Source of the DNA: Meandrina meandrites
Lineage: Eukaryota; Cnidaria; Anthozoa; Scleractinia; Meandrinidae
Assembly: GCA_963693305.1 (NCBI GenBank)
Contig: OY855906.1
Span: 31,157,991-31,221,990, forward strand
DNA: 64,000 nucleotides
Direction of reading: 5' to 3'
Under the pieces are notes generated by a model. That model ran no database searches and was not told where the DNA came from. It saw nothing but the letters and a program-made list of their open reading frames with translations. Below, piece after piece: positions 22,524 to 34,479 of the stretch; position 1 is the stretch's first letter; every line of letters starts with the position of its first letter. The translations under genes were made by a program, and so were the position numbers.

Positions 22524-22867
22524 CGTTCAATCGCATCGCAATATTGTGCTCCTTGACCAAATACTGTTTTCTACACAAATCGATGTTTATGAAGCGTTTT
22601 AATATTTTTAGATGTTAATCAACACAGCAAACGTTGAATCTCTTCAAATCAGCTGCTTTAGAGTAGTCATGCCGGTAACAAAACAACTTTTCAGTTAATT
22701 GGATACATTGTATGTAGTTTCAATTCATATATTGCTTGCATGTTTGCATGCTGGCTAAAATGACGAAAACAACCAAATACCTATACAGGCAGCTATTAGC
22801 ATGTTGACAACATATAAATTCTGGTTACTAGTCTAGTCACCCTGCCAATGTGAAAAATTTGAAAGTA

Positions 22868-23100
22868 TATAACGTGTGATTATTAATAGACTGTTAAACT
22901 CCTAAAATGTATCGATCGGTCAGAAAACGCAAGGCTACCTGTTGGAAGAGCTAATTGTGAACAAGTTCTGATATAATATGTAACGTGTGATTGTAAATAT
23001 ATAGTCAAGTATGCATTGTACCGACCAGTGCTTGTACGGTGTGAAAACGTTCTGAAAAAGGAACTTACTATAACGTGTGATTATAATAGTTAAGTATACT
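22868..23100 (+). repeat. Degenerate repeat of TATAACGTGTGATTATAA, three units, 3' of NHL copy 2
   Basis: (T)AACGTGTGATT(A/G) occurs near 22869, 22981 and 23071, each followed by an AT-rich tail and TAGT.AAGTAT or similar. Reverse-complement relatives (ATCACACGTTATA) occur near 36258 and 50758. AATAAACC at 23228 may end the NHL copy 2 transcript. Confidence 0.5.
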
Positions 23101-23565
23101 TTGTATCAGTTAAGATTGTGACTGTTGAACGTGTGGAAGCGAACGCTTTTAACAATTTTTTAAAAACATTGTAATCTTTTACCGTTTATAGATTGTTTTT
23201 TCTTTCTTTATTCTGTTTAGAATGAACAATAAACCACCATAAAATAAGAAATCACCGTCGTTTCTGTGTGCCGGAATTAACCCCAGGAATGAACCCATTA
23301 GCTTCCAATCTCGAAATATAAACTAATTCTTCTCACTGACTGAATAGCACGCTAAGAAGTACGTCTAAAAAAATTGCCCGATTAAAATGATAACGCATTT
23401 AGACGTAGAGGATTCAGTGTTAGCTTCGTGATCCAACCTCGCGGAACACACACGCTCCCATGACGCAAAACGGAAAAACCTTGATCAAAGCACTTTTAAC
23501 GACTTCTTATCAAGTACGGAAAGTATATGTAAAAAAAAATTTACAATCTTGTGCAGAGTAAAATG

Positions 23566-23720
23566 CACAGTCCAATCTCGATTTCTCGAACCTATGGCAA
23601 GGGAAACGAAAATTGGTTCGAGAAATCGGGGGTAAAATCTGCATGAGTTAAGCAAATCCAAGAGAGACGACTTTTGGTTCAAGGTATCGGCCGGCTCTAT
23701 AATTCGGGATTCTACTGTAC
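23566..23720. mobile_element. Tigger/pogo-like MITE
   Basis: Ends ACAGTCCAATCTCGATTTCTCGAAC and the inverted ATTCGGGATTCTACTGT resemble pogo/Tigger termini (consensus ACAGTAGAATCCCGATTTCTCGAAC). About 150 bp, no coding content. Confidence 0.5.
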
Positions 23721-23799
23721 AATTTCAAGGATATCTAAGAGCTATTGTTTTTTGTAATTAACCGGTCACATTCTTTAGTTTGACGACGAAAATCGACAC

Positions 23800-24625
23800 A
23801 ATAAATTGTCGATGAAAATCAACACAGATTCGTTACGTCTTCCTGTTTACGATACACTTTATCGGTTTCAACAAACCTTAATTTGTGTTTCCCTGATGCT
23901 TTGTTTAAACATCACGTTGATGCGTTTTACCCTGCAGCAAAGTTTGATCATTAAAATTCTTTTGAAATGATTATTGTGTATGTCCGGCATAGAGCTTTGC
24001 ATTTTGTGCCCACCATGAAAAGGGGAAAGTTAAAAACGCACGATCAGATGAAGTGAAAGAGAAATCACAAACTCATTTCACTAAAACTGAATAAGATGAA
24101 AAAATAAGGATTGTGTTTAAGGCCGTTAAATGAGTTGCATCAAGCAATTACCTAAAAGAAACAAAAGGACATAATATATCAGTACTAGCAAGAGTTTAGG
24201 TCAAGATTCTTCCGATTTGGGTCATCAACGTTAAATGTTTGTTCGCGTGTTTTCCGCGTTGGATCACGAATAGAAACGACTCGATTTTTGTAATTATATT
24301 GATTGGTTTAATTCTTATGCTTGAAATTAGGTTTTGCTTGCAGGTTTGGAAGCTGGTTGACAAGGGGAAATTAATAAAACGTCAGCAGGAAACTGAAATT
24401 CGACTTGCAAGTGCTTCTTGTAGCTATTGTTTCTTTGCTCAATTCGTTTTCTTTCTACTCTCTTGTTAGGTGCCGCATTGCTTTGTTTTTCTTGTCTACT
24501 TCTTTGTTTCATCAGGGTGCAGTTTCCGCACCCTGTGGAATAATTTACTTTCAATGCTGATCAAAATGTTCTCGATACCAAAGCAGTCATTGACTGCTAG
24601 CTTGTGTTAGTTTCTTGTAACTTTA
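23800..24625 (+). promoter_or_regulatory. Orphan NHL-type upstream block with no gene behind it
   Basis: Matches the 16.85-17.5 kb block in order, then continues with TAGCTATTGTTTCTTT..CTCTTGTTAGG.GCCGC, as in the 20.58-20.65 kb leader of NHL copy 2, and AGCTTGTGTTAGTTTCTTG at 24600, resembling the copy 2 splice-acceptor region. It contains CTTTGCTGCAGGGTAAAA (inverted, 23925-23942) and the perfect hairpin at 24513-24535. No NHL coding sequence follows. Confidence 0.5.
24513..24535 (+). promoter_or_regulatory. 23-bp hairpin, CAGGGTGC..GCACCCTG
   Basis: Exact 8-bp stem with loop AGTTTCC. Identical 23-mer, inverted, at 43903-43925 and 56645-56667; a degraded copy at about 34552-34574. Confidence 0.6.
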
Positions 24626-24797
24626 GTTTAATATGATTTCTTTCGTCTTGAGATCACAACACCAAAGAATTTCATTTATAAGTTGAAATCATTTTAATAG
24701 TTTCAAGATTGTGGTTGTATGTTTTAACGTGGTAGCTTTGGAGCGAAACTGAAAAAAGCACCCGTTTATGTCTGAAGACAAAACCCGGGGCGGACAG

Positions 24798-24925
24798 TCA
24801 TAAGATCGATAATCGATAATTGGCTAAAAATATTGGCAATCGATAAAAATCGATGAAGGGATCTGTTCTGAGTAATCGATAATTATCGACTGATTTTCCA
24901 ATTATCAATATCGATTTTATCGGAT
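24798..24925. repeat. ATCGAT-rich imperfect inverted repeat
   Basis: GATCGATAATCGATAATTGG near the left end pairs with CCAATTATCAATATCGAT near the right; five or more ATCGAT/ATCGATAA motifs lie between. Confidence 0.55.
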
Positions 24926-25332
24926 ATTTCGTATAAAATAGTAAAAGGAAACATTTGCAGAATAAATGAACAATAAAGTAATAACAACTTAAATAACCAG
25001 TTCTGACAGGTTTACTAATACGAAAAAGTGTTTATGACGTGTCTATGTTTAAATAGGGACGATTAATTATATAAACTAGAGTGAATTGCTATGATTTCTC
25101 TCCATGAGAAAAATCATATCTTCACACGTGAGAGATATCATATCTTTCACATGTGAACATATCGATTTCGCCACGTTTGCTGACGAGTTTGCCACGTTTA
25201 AATGCTGAATGAGCCAAAGTTTATTGATATTAAGTCGAAACATCTTCGGATCTTCCTCGGAAAATGTTCGAAAACATTCGTATGACCACCAGATAACATT
25301 TTAAAAATCTTCGGAAATCTTCGTAAAATCAT

Positions 25333-25530
25333 CAAATACCTCGTTATTAGTAGGTTTATAAAATAAACAAATAATACATGGTTGCTTGGAGATACGAAAA
25401 TTCTCTTCTCGTGTTGAAATCGATATCTCACTGGTTCTTTGCGCTCACTCGTGAAATATCGAGTTAAACACTCGAAGATAGATAACCATGTATTATCCTC
25501 TATTTAACCTACTAATAGCGAGGTATTTTG
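25333..25530. mobile_element. Fold-back MITE, about 200 bp
   Basis: CAAATACCTCGTTATTAGTAGGTTTA pairs with TAACCTACTAATAGCGAGGTATTTTG; inner stems pair ATACATGGTT with AACCATGTAT. The centre has GATATCTCACTGGTTCTTTGCGCTCACTCG, related to 678-813. Confidence 0.65.
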
Positions 25531-25869
25531 CCCGGCCGATGGCTAGTATATGTTACCAAGGGCTATTAAAATCTAAAAAGAAAATTGGGGGTAGCCACGC
25601 AAATTTCGAGATAATTTTGCTTGAAATCTTGAAAAAAGTGCTGACGTGACATTTTTAAAAAAAGTAAAAGGAATTTTTTTAAACAAATTCCCTTTGAATC
25701 TGGTTTTCAGAAACAAAGTCAACATTAAATATAACGATCTTAAAAATAACTAACAAATACTATCTATCCACGCCTTTATTAACAAAATGATTGCATTGGG
25801 ACCATTTCCGACTCTAACAACTCTCACTTTAAATATTGAATACGGGAAGTCCGGGAGTTGACATATTTT

Positions 25870-26007
25870 GCGTTAGGCGGTCTGTCACTGACCTTTTTAC
25901 ATTGTTTCGTAGACGTTTTGGCTAACACTTAAGCTGAAGGCTTAAGTATTAGCCAAAACGTCTGAGAAACAAAGGAAAAAGAGTCAGTGACAGACCGTCT
26001 AACGTCT
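25870..26007. mobile_element. Fold-back MITE, GTTAGGCGGTCTGTCACTGAC arms
   Basis: Outer arms GTTAGGCGGTCTGTCACTGAC/GTCAGTGACAGACCGTCTAAC and inner arms AGACGTTTTGGCTAA.ACTTAAG/CTTAAGTATTAGCCAAAACGTCT are inverted copies around GCTGAAGG. Confidence 0.65.
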
Positions 26008-26597
26008 AAACAACTCACTTTGCACGGCCAGAAAAACAGCCTAAACAATTTTTGCACTCAATGGCAAATTAATCATGTGTTCTATAGAATTACCACTTTC
26101 ATTTTATAAAAAAAGTAGGCTTTACCATGCCCTTTTAAAAGTTATACGAGTTGTTTTCAAGTTCTATGGAATCGCTTTTGGGGTATGTTACATTTTTCCT
26201 ATCCCCTCCCTACGAGTTAAATATTTGCTTCTCGCGCAATGTTTCACGCGTGCACTACGCCATGTATAGTTTATATAGCAGTTTGCGGATTGCGTTTGAG
26301 CGATTAGCGATTTGTTTCAATCTGATAATAAGTGTTTAGTGGTTAACTGTATTTCGTCCCAACAGAAATTTTCTTGCATTTTAGTCGCGCGCTTGGTCGC
26401 GTAGTTGAATTCGTCATTTTGAGCGAGCAAATTCCGTTGGTATTCTGTGATGCGCAGAACATGTGCTCAGTAACAAAAGGAGGCACCGTCCGTACCACTT
26501 GTTCCGGATTCGTCAATGGGGGCGTGCCAGGACGTGCTCGGAGAGTTGTTTACAATGGACATAAAAGGGTTCATTCCCTGAAATTCCAATCATTGAT

Positions 26598-26760
26598 TAA
26601 TTAGCAGTTATTGGATGAGGCAGAGTATGATATGAAGAATTATGCAGATCGAGGAGGGTGTTATCCGCCGAAGCTGAAGGCTGAGGCGGATAACACCCTC
26701 CGAGATCTGCATAATTCTTTATATCATACAAAAGCCAAATTCAATAATTGTTTTATTAAT
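26598..26760. mobile_element. Fold-back MITE
   Basis: Arms with ATGATAT.AAGAATTATGCAGATC and GGAGGGTGTTATCCGCC are inverted around a short centre. The right end CAATAATTGTTTTATTA resembles the elements at 1.74-2.14 kb. Confidence 0.65.
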
Positions 26761-27039
26761 CATTCAAAATATTTCCAAGAGCTCTAAAAACACAAAATGC
26801 ATTAAAATGGCTACTCACTTCGCCAACAGTAGCCAATTCCTCCGCTGTCGCTGGTTTTTGGATGTTTCTCTCATGAAGATAAATATAAGCTTTAAAAATC
26901 AAGTGACTTCCCTTCGAAGCTTTTTGATGTTTTTGTTATCTTTATCATGTAATATTTGGCCATTTTTTCGTAGCAATGTTGAAATTTCAGCGACCATTTT
27001 CGCGCTATCGACTGAGCTCTGTACAAAGCCGCTGTCGCG

Positions 27040-27100
27040 TGACGTCAATCGTCCTATAATTTTTCTATTATTGGACGATTGACGTCAATCGTCCAATAAT
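27040..27100. repeat. Perfect 34-bp palindrome plus a third half-unit
   Basis: 27067-27100 is ATTATTGGACGATTGAC followed by its exact complement. A further TGACGTCAATCGTCCTATAAT half lies just upstream (27040-27060). The centre GACGTC is a palindromic CRE-like core; regulatory meaning is not shown. Confidence 0.7.
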
Positions 27101-27531
27101 TATTACGTCATTTCTTCAATAATAGAAGCGTCTTCCAAATTTGGTCGGTGCTAGCCGGTTAGTTGGAATTAGCCGGGGATTGAAATTCAATAGGAAACGA
27201 AGAAATATTTTGAATGAATAATAATACGAATTATTGTCAGGCCAGTAGGTAAGTGGTAAAACCAAATTTTCTAAGTTGATTCATGCTTGTCAATTTAATG
27301 AGAATTTATTTCGTTCTTTCAAGGTGGCTAGCTTAATAAGACCAAAATACCATCTGCTATTTTTTTTTCTACTTTTGTATTTCAGAGGGACGCGAGCGTG
27401 ATGCAGGCACGTTGGCATGTTGCATGTTGCCATTTCTCCCACTGGCTAACCCATGTGTATCTATGATGACCCAGCGTACTATCTTTGGATACAACTAAAA
27501 GCTCGTTTTCGTCAAGGTTGTCTTACTCCGC

Positions 27532-27860
27532 ATACCGTAAAATTACGGTTATAAGCCCTGGGCTTATACAGCTTCGCTAGGGGTTTTGGGTGGGCTTATA
27601 AGCGGAGGGGCTTATATCCGGGAGGGCTTATAAACGGAATAAAAAAAGTGTTTCGAAACGAGCCAAGTTAGTTTTGATCGAAATACGTTTTTAAGCTAAA
27701 AAGTCAAAATAAAGCAACATTTAACCCTGTTCAGTACTGTCATCCAGCAGAGGGGGGCTTATAACCGGATGTATTTTTTTGTTTCCAGTTAGATGGGCCT
27801 ATAACCGGGGGGGCTTATAAGGGGGGGGAGGGGGGGCTTATAACCGGAATTTTACGGTAT
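27532..27860. mobile_element. Inverted-repeat element, ATACCGTAAAATT ends
   Basis: Ends ATACCGTAAAATTACGGTTATAAGCC and the inverted GGCTTATAACCGGAATTTTACGGTAT. The interior repeats GGGCTTATAA(G/C)CGG several times. A TA at each edge fits Tc1/mariner-type insertion, but that is inference. Related GGGCTTTTGGGGGAGCTTGTATCCGG runs lie at 54.5 and 59.0 kb. Confidence 0.6.
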
Positions 27861-28577
27861 ACAGGCTTCGACGCAGTTTCTGAAGTACGAGTCTCCCGGC
27901 GGTTAAATGGCTATTTGGCAATGTTATCGACTCTTTTCTTGATTACAAAAACTATTTAGAGATTAAACTCAGCAGTGTGGGAAATATGTACGTGGTATGT
28001 GCATTGCTTCTAAATGCAATCACCTGAACAGCATAAACAAGTGCTAAGGATGCTGAATAACAAGCTGTAGTCATTCTTCCATACGTCAAAGGGTTTTCAG
28101 AAAAAATGCGGAAGTTCACTTAGAGGATTCAATGTCAAAGTCGCGCAAAAACCCGGCCATTCGTACCATCTCTGACATTCTGACGAAACCTAAGGAGAGA
28201 AGTAGTGAAGAGGCTTCCAAAGGAGTTATCTATAAGGTTTGTTTTCCGACACACAAGGGGAGATATTGCAGGGACAGGATACCGTAATGTTCACACCGAA
28301 GGGACATGTAACAGCAACAAAATCACAACATGCACACACATAAAACATGGGGACATGTCCCAGAGGCATGTTGCAGCAAAGCGTCCTCTGTGTGATTTAG
28401 CGCTTCACCGGGAACGTTTTTTCTTTTGTTTGTTTTTTTTTGTTGTTGTTGTTGTTTTTTGTTTTGTTTTTTTTGTTTTTGAAAAAAAAAACTAGAATGT
28501 TTTGGCCAGAACGTCGCCAAACAAAAGGTTTAACGAACAGTACAGTGGGTCTGCACGTGCGTCTTGGTATATTTCTT

Positions 28578-28725
28578 AGGGCCGATTCGCACTAGCGGAC
28601 AAGTTTTAAATATCATAACATTTTTGACAAGGCAAAATTGTCGCGACAAGTCAGAGACATTTTGAAGAAAACAAAAGGTGTAATAATTAGTACAATAGCT
28701 CTGCACGTGCTTCTGTCATCCTAGT
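28578..28725 (+). mobile_element. Dispersed element copy, GGGCCGATTCGCACTAGCGGAC end
   Basis: The sequence GCGGACAAGTTTTAAAT.TCATAACATTTTTGACA..ATTGTCGCGACAAGTCAGAGACATTTTGAAGAAAAC recurs inverted at 35692-35842 with few differences. Full element limits are not defined. Confidence 0.6.
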
Positions 28726-30605
28726 ACGTTTCTCGGCACGGTCGTCTTGTGCAAACATCAAATAATCAGGCAGGTACACGTGGTGAAAAATTTAAAAACG
28801 ATTTGCATTTGAAGCGCGCGTGTAGTGATGTTTTTGTGCTCGTGCGGGGAAAATGTCACAAGAAAACTATTTCTTTTCCCCTCCATTTATCGGCACAAAC
28901 TGGTTCCCTCCGCATTCATTTGTTCCAACCCTGGTATTACCATCCTTCCACGACCTCACCTCGGCACACAAACATGCTTTGCCCCCTATCGCGGAAAAAT
29001 TTCGCGTGTTGTTTTTTAGTACAATCCAGACCAAACACAATAGCCAATAGGTGACAAAGTTTCTGTAAAATACAATCGCACATACCTTGTTTTTTTTAAG
29101 GAATTACCAGCTGTGCAATTCCCGTGATGAATGCTTGGAAAACATATGGTCGCACATCATCGCGGTCAGCACTGGGCACCAAGGTAAAAACGTACACCCA
29201 GTGGGGAAGGGCACGTCCTTTTTCTACTGGGCTAATTTGGCAACAGCTACCATCAATATGTGATATGTTGCGTTGAAATGTTGCATGCGTTTGGCTGGGC
29301 CTTTAGGCCCGAGAAAATAAATTTATCTTTTGCTCGTTATCCTGCACCTCCCATTTGACTACATGAAGACCCGCTTCTGACTTGTACCTATAAAAGGGTA
29401 AATTTGAAGCCGTAGTTGCGGTCCTACAAAACGACAATGACTGCAATTTTTGGGCTGGTTTATCTGATCTTTTTAAACAGAACAAATTAATACAGTGTAC
29501 AAAGACGTGACAAAGACCTACAAACGTTTTTGACTGTTCACTTGTCCGTTCCCCATTCTGTAATGACCTTGTAATTACTACACACTTCAGTGACTACAAA
29601 ATAACAACAGCCATATTACTAACTGATCAGTATACAATTGCAGACATTACAGTCAGTATCTTGAATTGTGAACAGGGTCTGTAGGCACTTTTCGTTTAAT
29701 AGATCTTTAAGTGATGGAGTTTTTGAGCGAAAAGTTTCATGATTTGCTCAGCTCTCGTTGCTTTTTTTTTTAAAAAAAAGGTGCCATTTGTATAAGATCT
29801 TTTGACCTGGCTTGTTGATTTCCTTAAAGAAACTACGAATTGAAAATTTTCAGGGAAAGACGCTCTCTCGAAAAATGTCCGCGGTTTGAAATAATCATCA
29901 TCACCATCACACTTCTCAAAGGATACATAATAACATCATAAAAGAATAGTTCGGTTTACCTAAGTGCTCATCAGAGCGCACAAACCATACCCTATTTCAG
30001 ACCAAACTGGTCAAAATCTATAACGCATCCTTTGGCACATGCCTATACAGAGTGTCTGGATGGGATCTAACTGATAGCTGAGAACTGCACATTCACACGA
30101 TGTCGTCATTTGATTACAACTACCAGAATTCATTTCGCTTTTCCTTTATTATTTAAATTTTGAATCTACAACTGCTCCAATCAGAATGACTAAAAGAAAA
30201 AGTCAAGGATTCTGGTGGTTTTAGTCGAATGACGTCATCATGCAAATCGCCTATTGGTCATTCCGGCACCTGTTAGTTAAGTGTTCAAAAAAAGCAGGTC
30301 CTACTAATTTTGTTATTACCCAGGAATTTAAAGGAGCTATGTCACGGGGATTTCGCAGATTTTTGGTCTAAACTGTTCTGAAATTAGTGGTGAGCAACTT
30401 AACCCATGAAAAACATCTGTGAACATGTAAAAGAAGGTATGACCTTTAGCGCGCATTTCTCTCTCTCAACGGTTATGAGCACACCTTGCGACTGATGAAG
30501 GGGTTGTTGCCGAAACGTCCCGCAAAAAAAATATATGTACATGTATATAAAATCTGAGCACTTATGAAAAAACACCTTTTTAATGATAAGCTTTCTAGGT
30601 CCCTT
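28726..30605. other. Transposon-rich spacer, no gene recognised
   Basis: Overlapping open frames at 28.75-29.05 kb have no motif. ATGTTGCA-type repeats lie at 28.37 and 29.27 kb. A CTGATGAAGG..CCGAAACGTC stretch (30492-30518), typical of many metazoan retroelement tails, precedes CALHM copy 2. Confidence 0.35.
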
Positions 30606-33600
30606 TTATCTCCCTGCGTAATCGTGGCCCGGCTCTGAATTCAGGGGCTCAAGCTCTGTATCCTGCCAAGGTTTTGTGGATTTCATCTGGGTTCCTTTCA
30701 CATCTCTCTGTACCGCTCGCCAAGGGTCCAAGGGCCTTCCGGTGGAAATGCGAGGATACATCATTTTAAACGCTTCGAAAGCTTTGATGTAGTGCCATTC
30801 ATCGCCATATTTCCAATCTTCGGAACCTGAAAAGAAAAAGTCAGTTTTCATATGAGATTTGTTGTAACTGTTGGAATATATGTCAAACAGTTTCCTGGGT
30901 CGACCGAACTCAAACCAGGGAAATTTATATACCCAACGCATTGAAAAGCCCATCGATGGTAAAATTTAAATTTTTCATTTTTCAAAGACTTCGATTTTAA
31001 TTTAATTTAGTAAATTACTGAGAAGAAGGATGACAATCTTTTCTTCACAGTTCTGAATTTTACCATACGAGGTCCAATAAGTAACATATCACATTAATTC
31101 GGGGTTAAGAAGTCTTAAAATCTGATTTAACACAAACGATTAAGTGCTGTATTTCATCAATTTTATAATCAGTAGCGAAACTTCAAGAAATAAAGTACCT
31201 GTAATTGGACACCCACGAGATCGCACTCTAATCCCGCCCCCGCCCCGCCGCCGACTTAACAAACAGGCGAGCGGAAAAACCAATTAGAAAACGAGAAATT
31301 TGATATTGCTACGAAAATGAATTTATGTCAGGAACAGTTTGAAAAATTCACAAATTATCATGTCCATGGTTCTTTGAATTCAAAATTATAGGATCACAAC
31401 ATAACTGTGACACTTATTTCCTAAATCATAATGTCTTGCTGGTGAAGGTATCCTCGAAGACCACCCGTGACAATTTTCAGCCTGACCTTCAAATAATTTC
31501 TCCACTGTTTTTCTTCCTATCATCTCTGGAAGTCCGTCTTTGTAGAACTTGATCTTCTTCAGCTGTCCCTGGATCTTTGTCTAGCTCAGCGTCTTCATAT
31601 TTGAACGAGGCTCCTGGAGACATGTGCTCTGTGAAGGTCTTCATTGCACTCAGGGCCTCTCGTCTTTCATATGCGTAATGATCTGGAGACAATTAACATA
31701 ATCAAAATTCCTTGCCAAAATTCCTTCCTTGTGATCGATCATAATCAGCATGAATTCTCCACCTAATGTTAATCTTGGTTCTCTTTGTATTATTAGCAAT
31801 GTCTGGGAGGGGTCGGAGGGGTATTGCGTGATCTGGGAGTTGGCAGAAATTGCGCGTGATTCGGGAACTGGAAGACAACCGTGATTTTATAACGGCTGTC
31901 ACGCTTGCATGATCTGCTCCAACAGATCAACAGACCATCCAGAAGTATCGATCAAAGCCTTGGTTATCGCGTCACGTTCATCTGGTTTCTCGCACATTTA
32001 AATCAGGACCCTGCGTAAACATGAGGATTTTAATAAATCTCCCGCTGAAAAATGCAAACGAACGTGAACTTTAAGAGACTTCTGTTTTAGGTTGGATCGA
32101 ATGGATCCCGTCATGATCTTGTAAAGACCCCAGCAACAGCTTATTTGCACTATTAGCAGTAAAAACACAAAACGTACTTAAAGGGATTGTGTCACGGTTG
32201 AGTCAAGTTTATATGTGTTTTGCCAAACTGACTCTCTATAAAACTTAATGTTTGCAAAGAAATTACTTCTATGGATCTAAATGACAAACACAGGACGAAA
32301 TGCACATGTTTCCGTATTTCTGAAACGTGGCGGAAACATGCAACTCCATGTTTCCGTTACGTTTGCGTCTTGCGGAAACGTGAAAATTCAAGTCTACGTG
32401 ATTCCGTCACGTTTCCGGAACGGAAATGTACAAAAAGTGGTCCGGTTCCGCTGTATACGCAGCAACGGAAACGTGAGTAAACGTCACGAAACCGCTAACG
32501 GAAACACAGGTTATCCGTCGTGTTTCCGGATCGGTTTCACATGTTTCTGTGACGTTTCAGTTTACGGATTCTTGGAATTTCGTCCTGTGAAAACCGCAGC
32601 TTCATCACAACCAGATGCCAGATGTGTCTTCCGGGTGTTACAATTTGAAGTTAAAATCAAACGAGATTAATTTTGAAAACTTTTCAGCCCAAAAATCCAT
32701 ATCCAAACCCGTTTCAATCTTCTTCACTTTGTCCATCCGTTCCTTCTTTTGTATTTGTTGTGTGATTGAAATGTTCCTTCACTGTTTTAAGCGGTTATTT
32801 TTATATTTCATCTAATTTTATGCCCATTTCACATGCCTAATTAACTTAGCTCCTTTAAATCTGCAAAACCACCACGAATTCTACTACCAAGAACGACAAA
32901 TTTTAATTAAAATTCTTTACTTGTATCTCCTGATCAGGGAGAAAACTTCAGCACTTATCCGCTGAGCCACTGGGAATTTAGACACTGACATAATAACTTA
33001 GTCTCCAAAGCACACCATAATTATTTTGTCTTCTCTTTTGTTGTTATGTTAAGGTTCAGTTCGCTTTGATTCAAAGTAGAGCAGTGAATAAAACTAGAAA
33101 TTCACTTGACAATTTTCATGTGTTGCCCGAAGGCTAAAAAAACATGTTTGATTCATACATCATTTACCTGGTACTTACTATGTATCAGAAGATTGTCTTT
33201 TAGAAAACATTTCTTCCATATAACCACTGCGCTTCCGAGAGCTACAAGTGCGACTAACACAGTCCATGCCCAGATGTGTGATAAGCTCTTACATTCCTCG
33301 ACTTTCTGCCTCCATTCGACAGTTTCCAGCTCGCTTGTTTCATTACCCCTTCGAGGAGAAGGCCCCAGCTTGGCGCAGAGGTAATAATCTTCCTCCAGGA
33401 ACGTCACGATCATCCAAACAGCCGGCCCGACGCAAGCTTTCAATAGGCTCGGTACAACCCGTGCCATACAATCTCCGTGTCTCTTGTACCGTTCTACGCA
33501 CATCCGCGATGACAACTTCCAAACCTCACCGATAACCAGCACGTTTACGCAGAACAGTATAATAACTGGGGCGAATATGAAAGTGAAGCCATATAGCTGG

Positions 33601-33779
33601 TATCTCTTCTCAGGGCAATTGAATGCTTTTGCATTCAGGATTCGCTCGAGACCGTAAGTGCCAACTGCTACCACAAGGTTTCGGACCGTTATGGGGTTGT
33701 TTTGAATCAGACTGAGGGCCTTTGCATCCTTTAGCCCTTTCAAGCTGTTCAACAACTTGTCAAGTTTGGCGGAAACCAT
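30606..33779 (-). pseudogene. CALHM-like copy 2, frame-disrupted in exon 2
   Basis: Exon 1 (33779-33179) encodes an intact four-segment CALHM core: FNCP (C55), PAVWMIVTFLEEDYYLC and a fourth hydrophobic segment before the donor. Its polar N-terminus is about 60 residues shorter than in copies 1 and 3. Exon 2 (31682-31487) keeps both splice sites and begins YAYERREAL, but is 196 nt against 201 and 207 nt in the intact copies. After the LDKDPGTAE stretch the frame slips, and the family segment (YKDG.PEM.GRKTVEKLFEG) is readable only in another frame. The frame in use stops at TGA (31491-31489). Exon 3 (30826-30606) is intact and encodes DEWHY..PRISTGRPLDPW. Intron 1 contains a cluster of GTTTCCG motifs. 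Either it is a recent pseudogene, or it makes a channel lacking the C-terminal part, or the assembly has an indel. Intact exons and splice sites show the break is young or an error. Confidence 0.7.
32305..32565. repeat. Cluster of GTTTCCG/CGGAAAC motifs in CALHM copy 2 intron 1
   Basis: Eight exact GTTTCCG or CGGAAAC heptamers in about 225 bp in alternating orientation, plus near matches (GTTTCTG, GATTCCG). The alternation makes many possible small hairpins. No regular period is visible. Confidence 0.6.
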
Positions 33780-34479
33780 AGTTTGAAATTAACAATTTAG
33801 TCCTTCTTCAGGAAAGCACGGCTTGATGAAGACGATGAAATCAGCTGTTTGCATTTAGGCAACTGCAGTTAAACGCGCGTCTGGTATAAAACACAACACA
33901 ATTGTGACCGTTCTTTCAGACAAAGTTTGGAAGCTCTTTACGTGCATTAAAGCACGCATATTATCGATTGTTTCTTTGTTCTGTCTTTAAACTCTTTTCT
34001 TCCTTTTAAGAGGCACCGCCTCCAAACTCTTGATTCTTCATTGTTTTCTCGCATATGCATATGCAATTAACATCGTTGAAAAATGTATTTCTTTTTCTTG
34101 TTTCATGCCTGAATAAACTTCGTTTTATGTGGTTTTCTGTGTTAAGACCATTCGCAGCCTCGGTGTTTTCTAAATACTAATCGTCGAATGCACATAAAAG
34201 GCTTCGAGCGTGGAGTGCGCGCGAGGAAGCGGGAGCCGGGGTAAGCGCAAAACCAAAAACAAGCTCTAAAACAAACATTTCGTGGAAAATTTGGAATAAA
34301 CTCATTATTTAGAAAACACTGAGGCTGCAAATGGTCCGGCTTAACACAGAAAACCACATAAAAACAAATTATTATAATAGCGAAGACTCATCTGCTTAAA
34401 GGAGGGTAACTCGTGTTTATTCCGGTATTTTAAGGCATCAGACCCCAGCAGTTAAACGATTTTCGTATCTGTTTGTTCA

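Noticed and set aside
30492..30518. Hammerhead ribozyme core (CTGATGA ... GAAAC)
   Set aside because: The two core boxes are present, but stem II does not pair (A opposite C, then only one good pair). More likely a retroelement tail motif.
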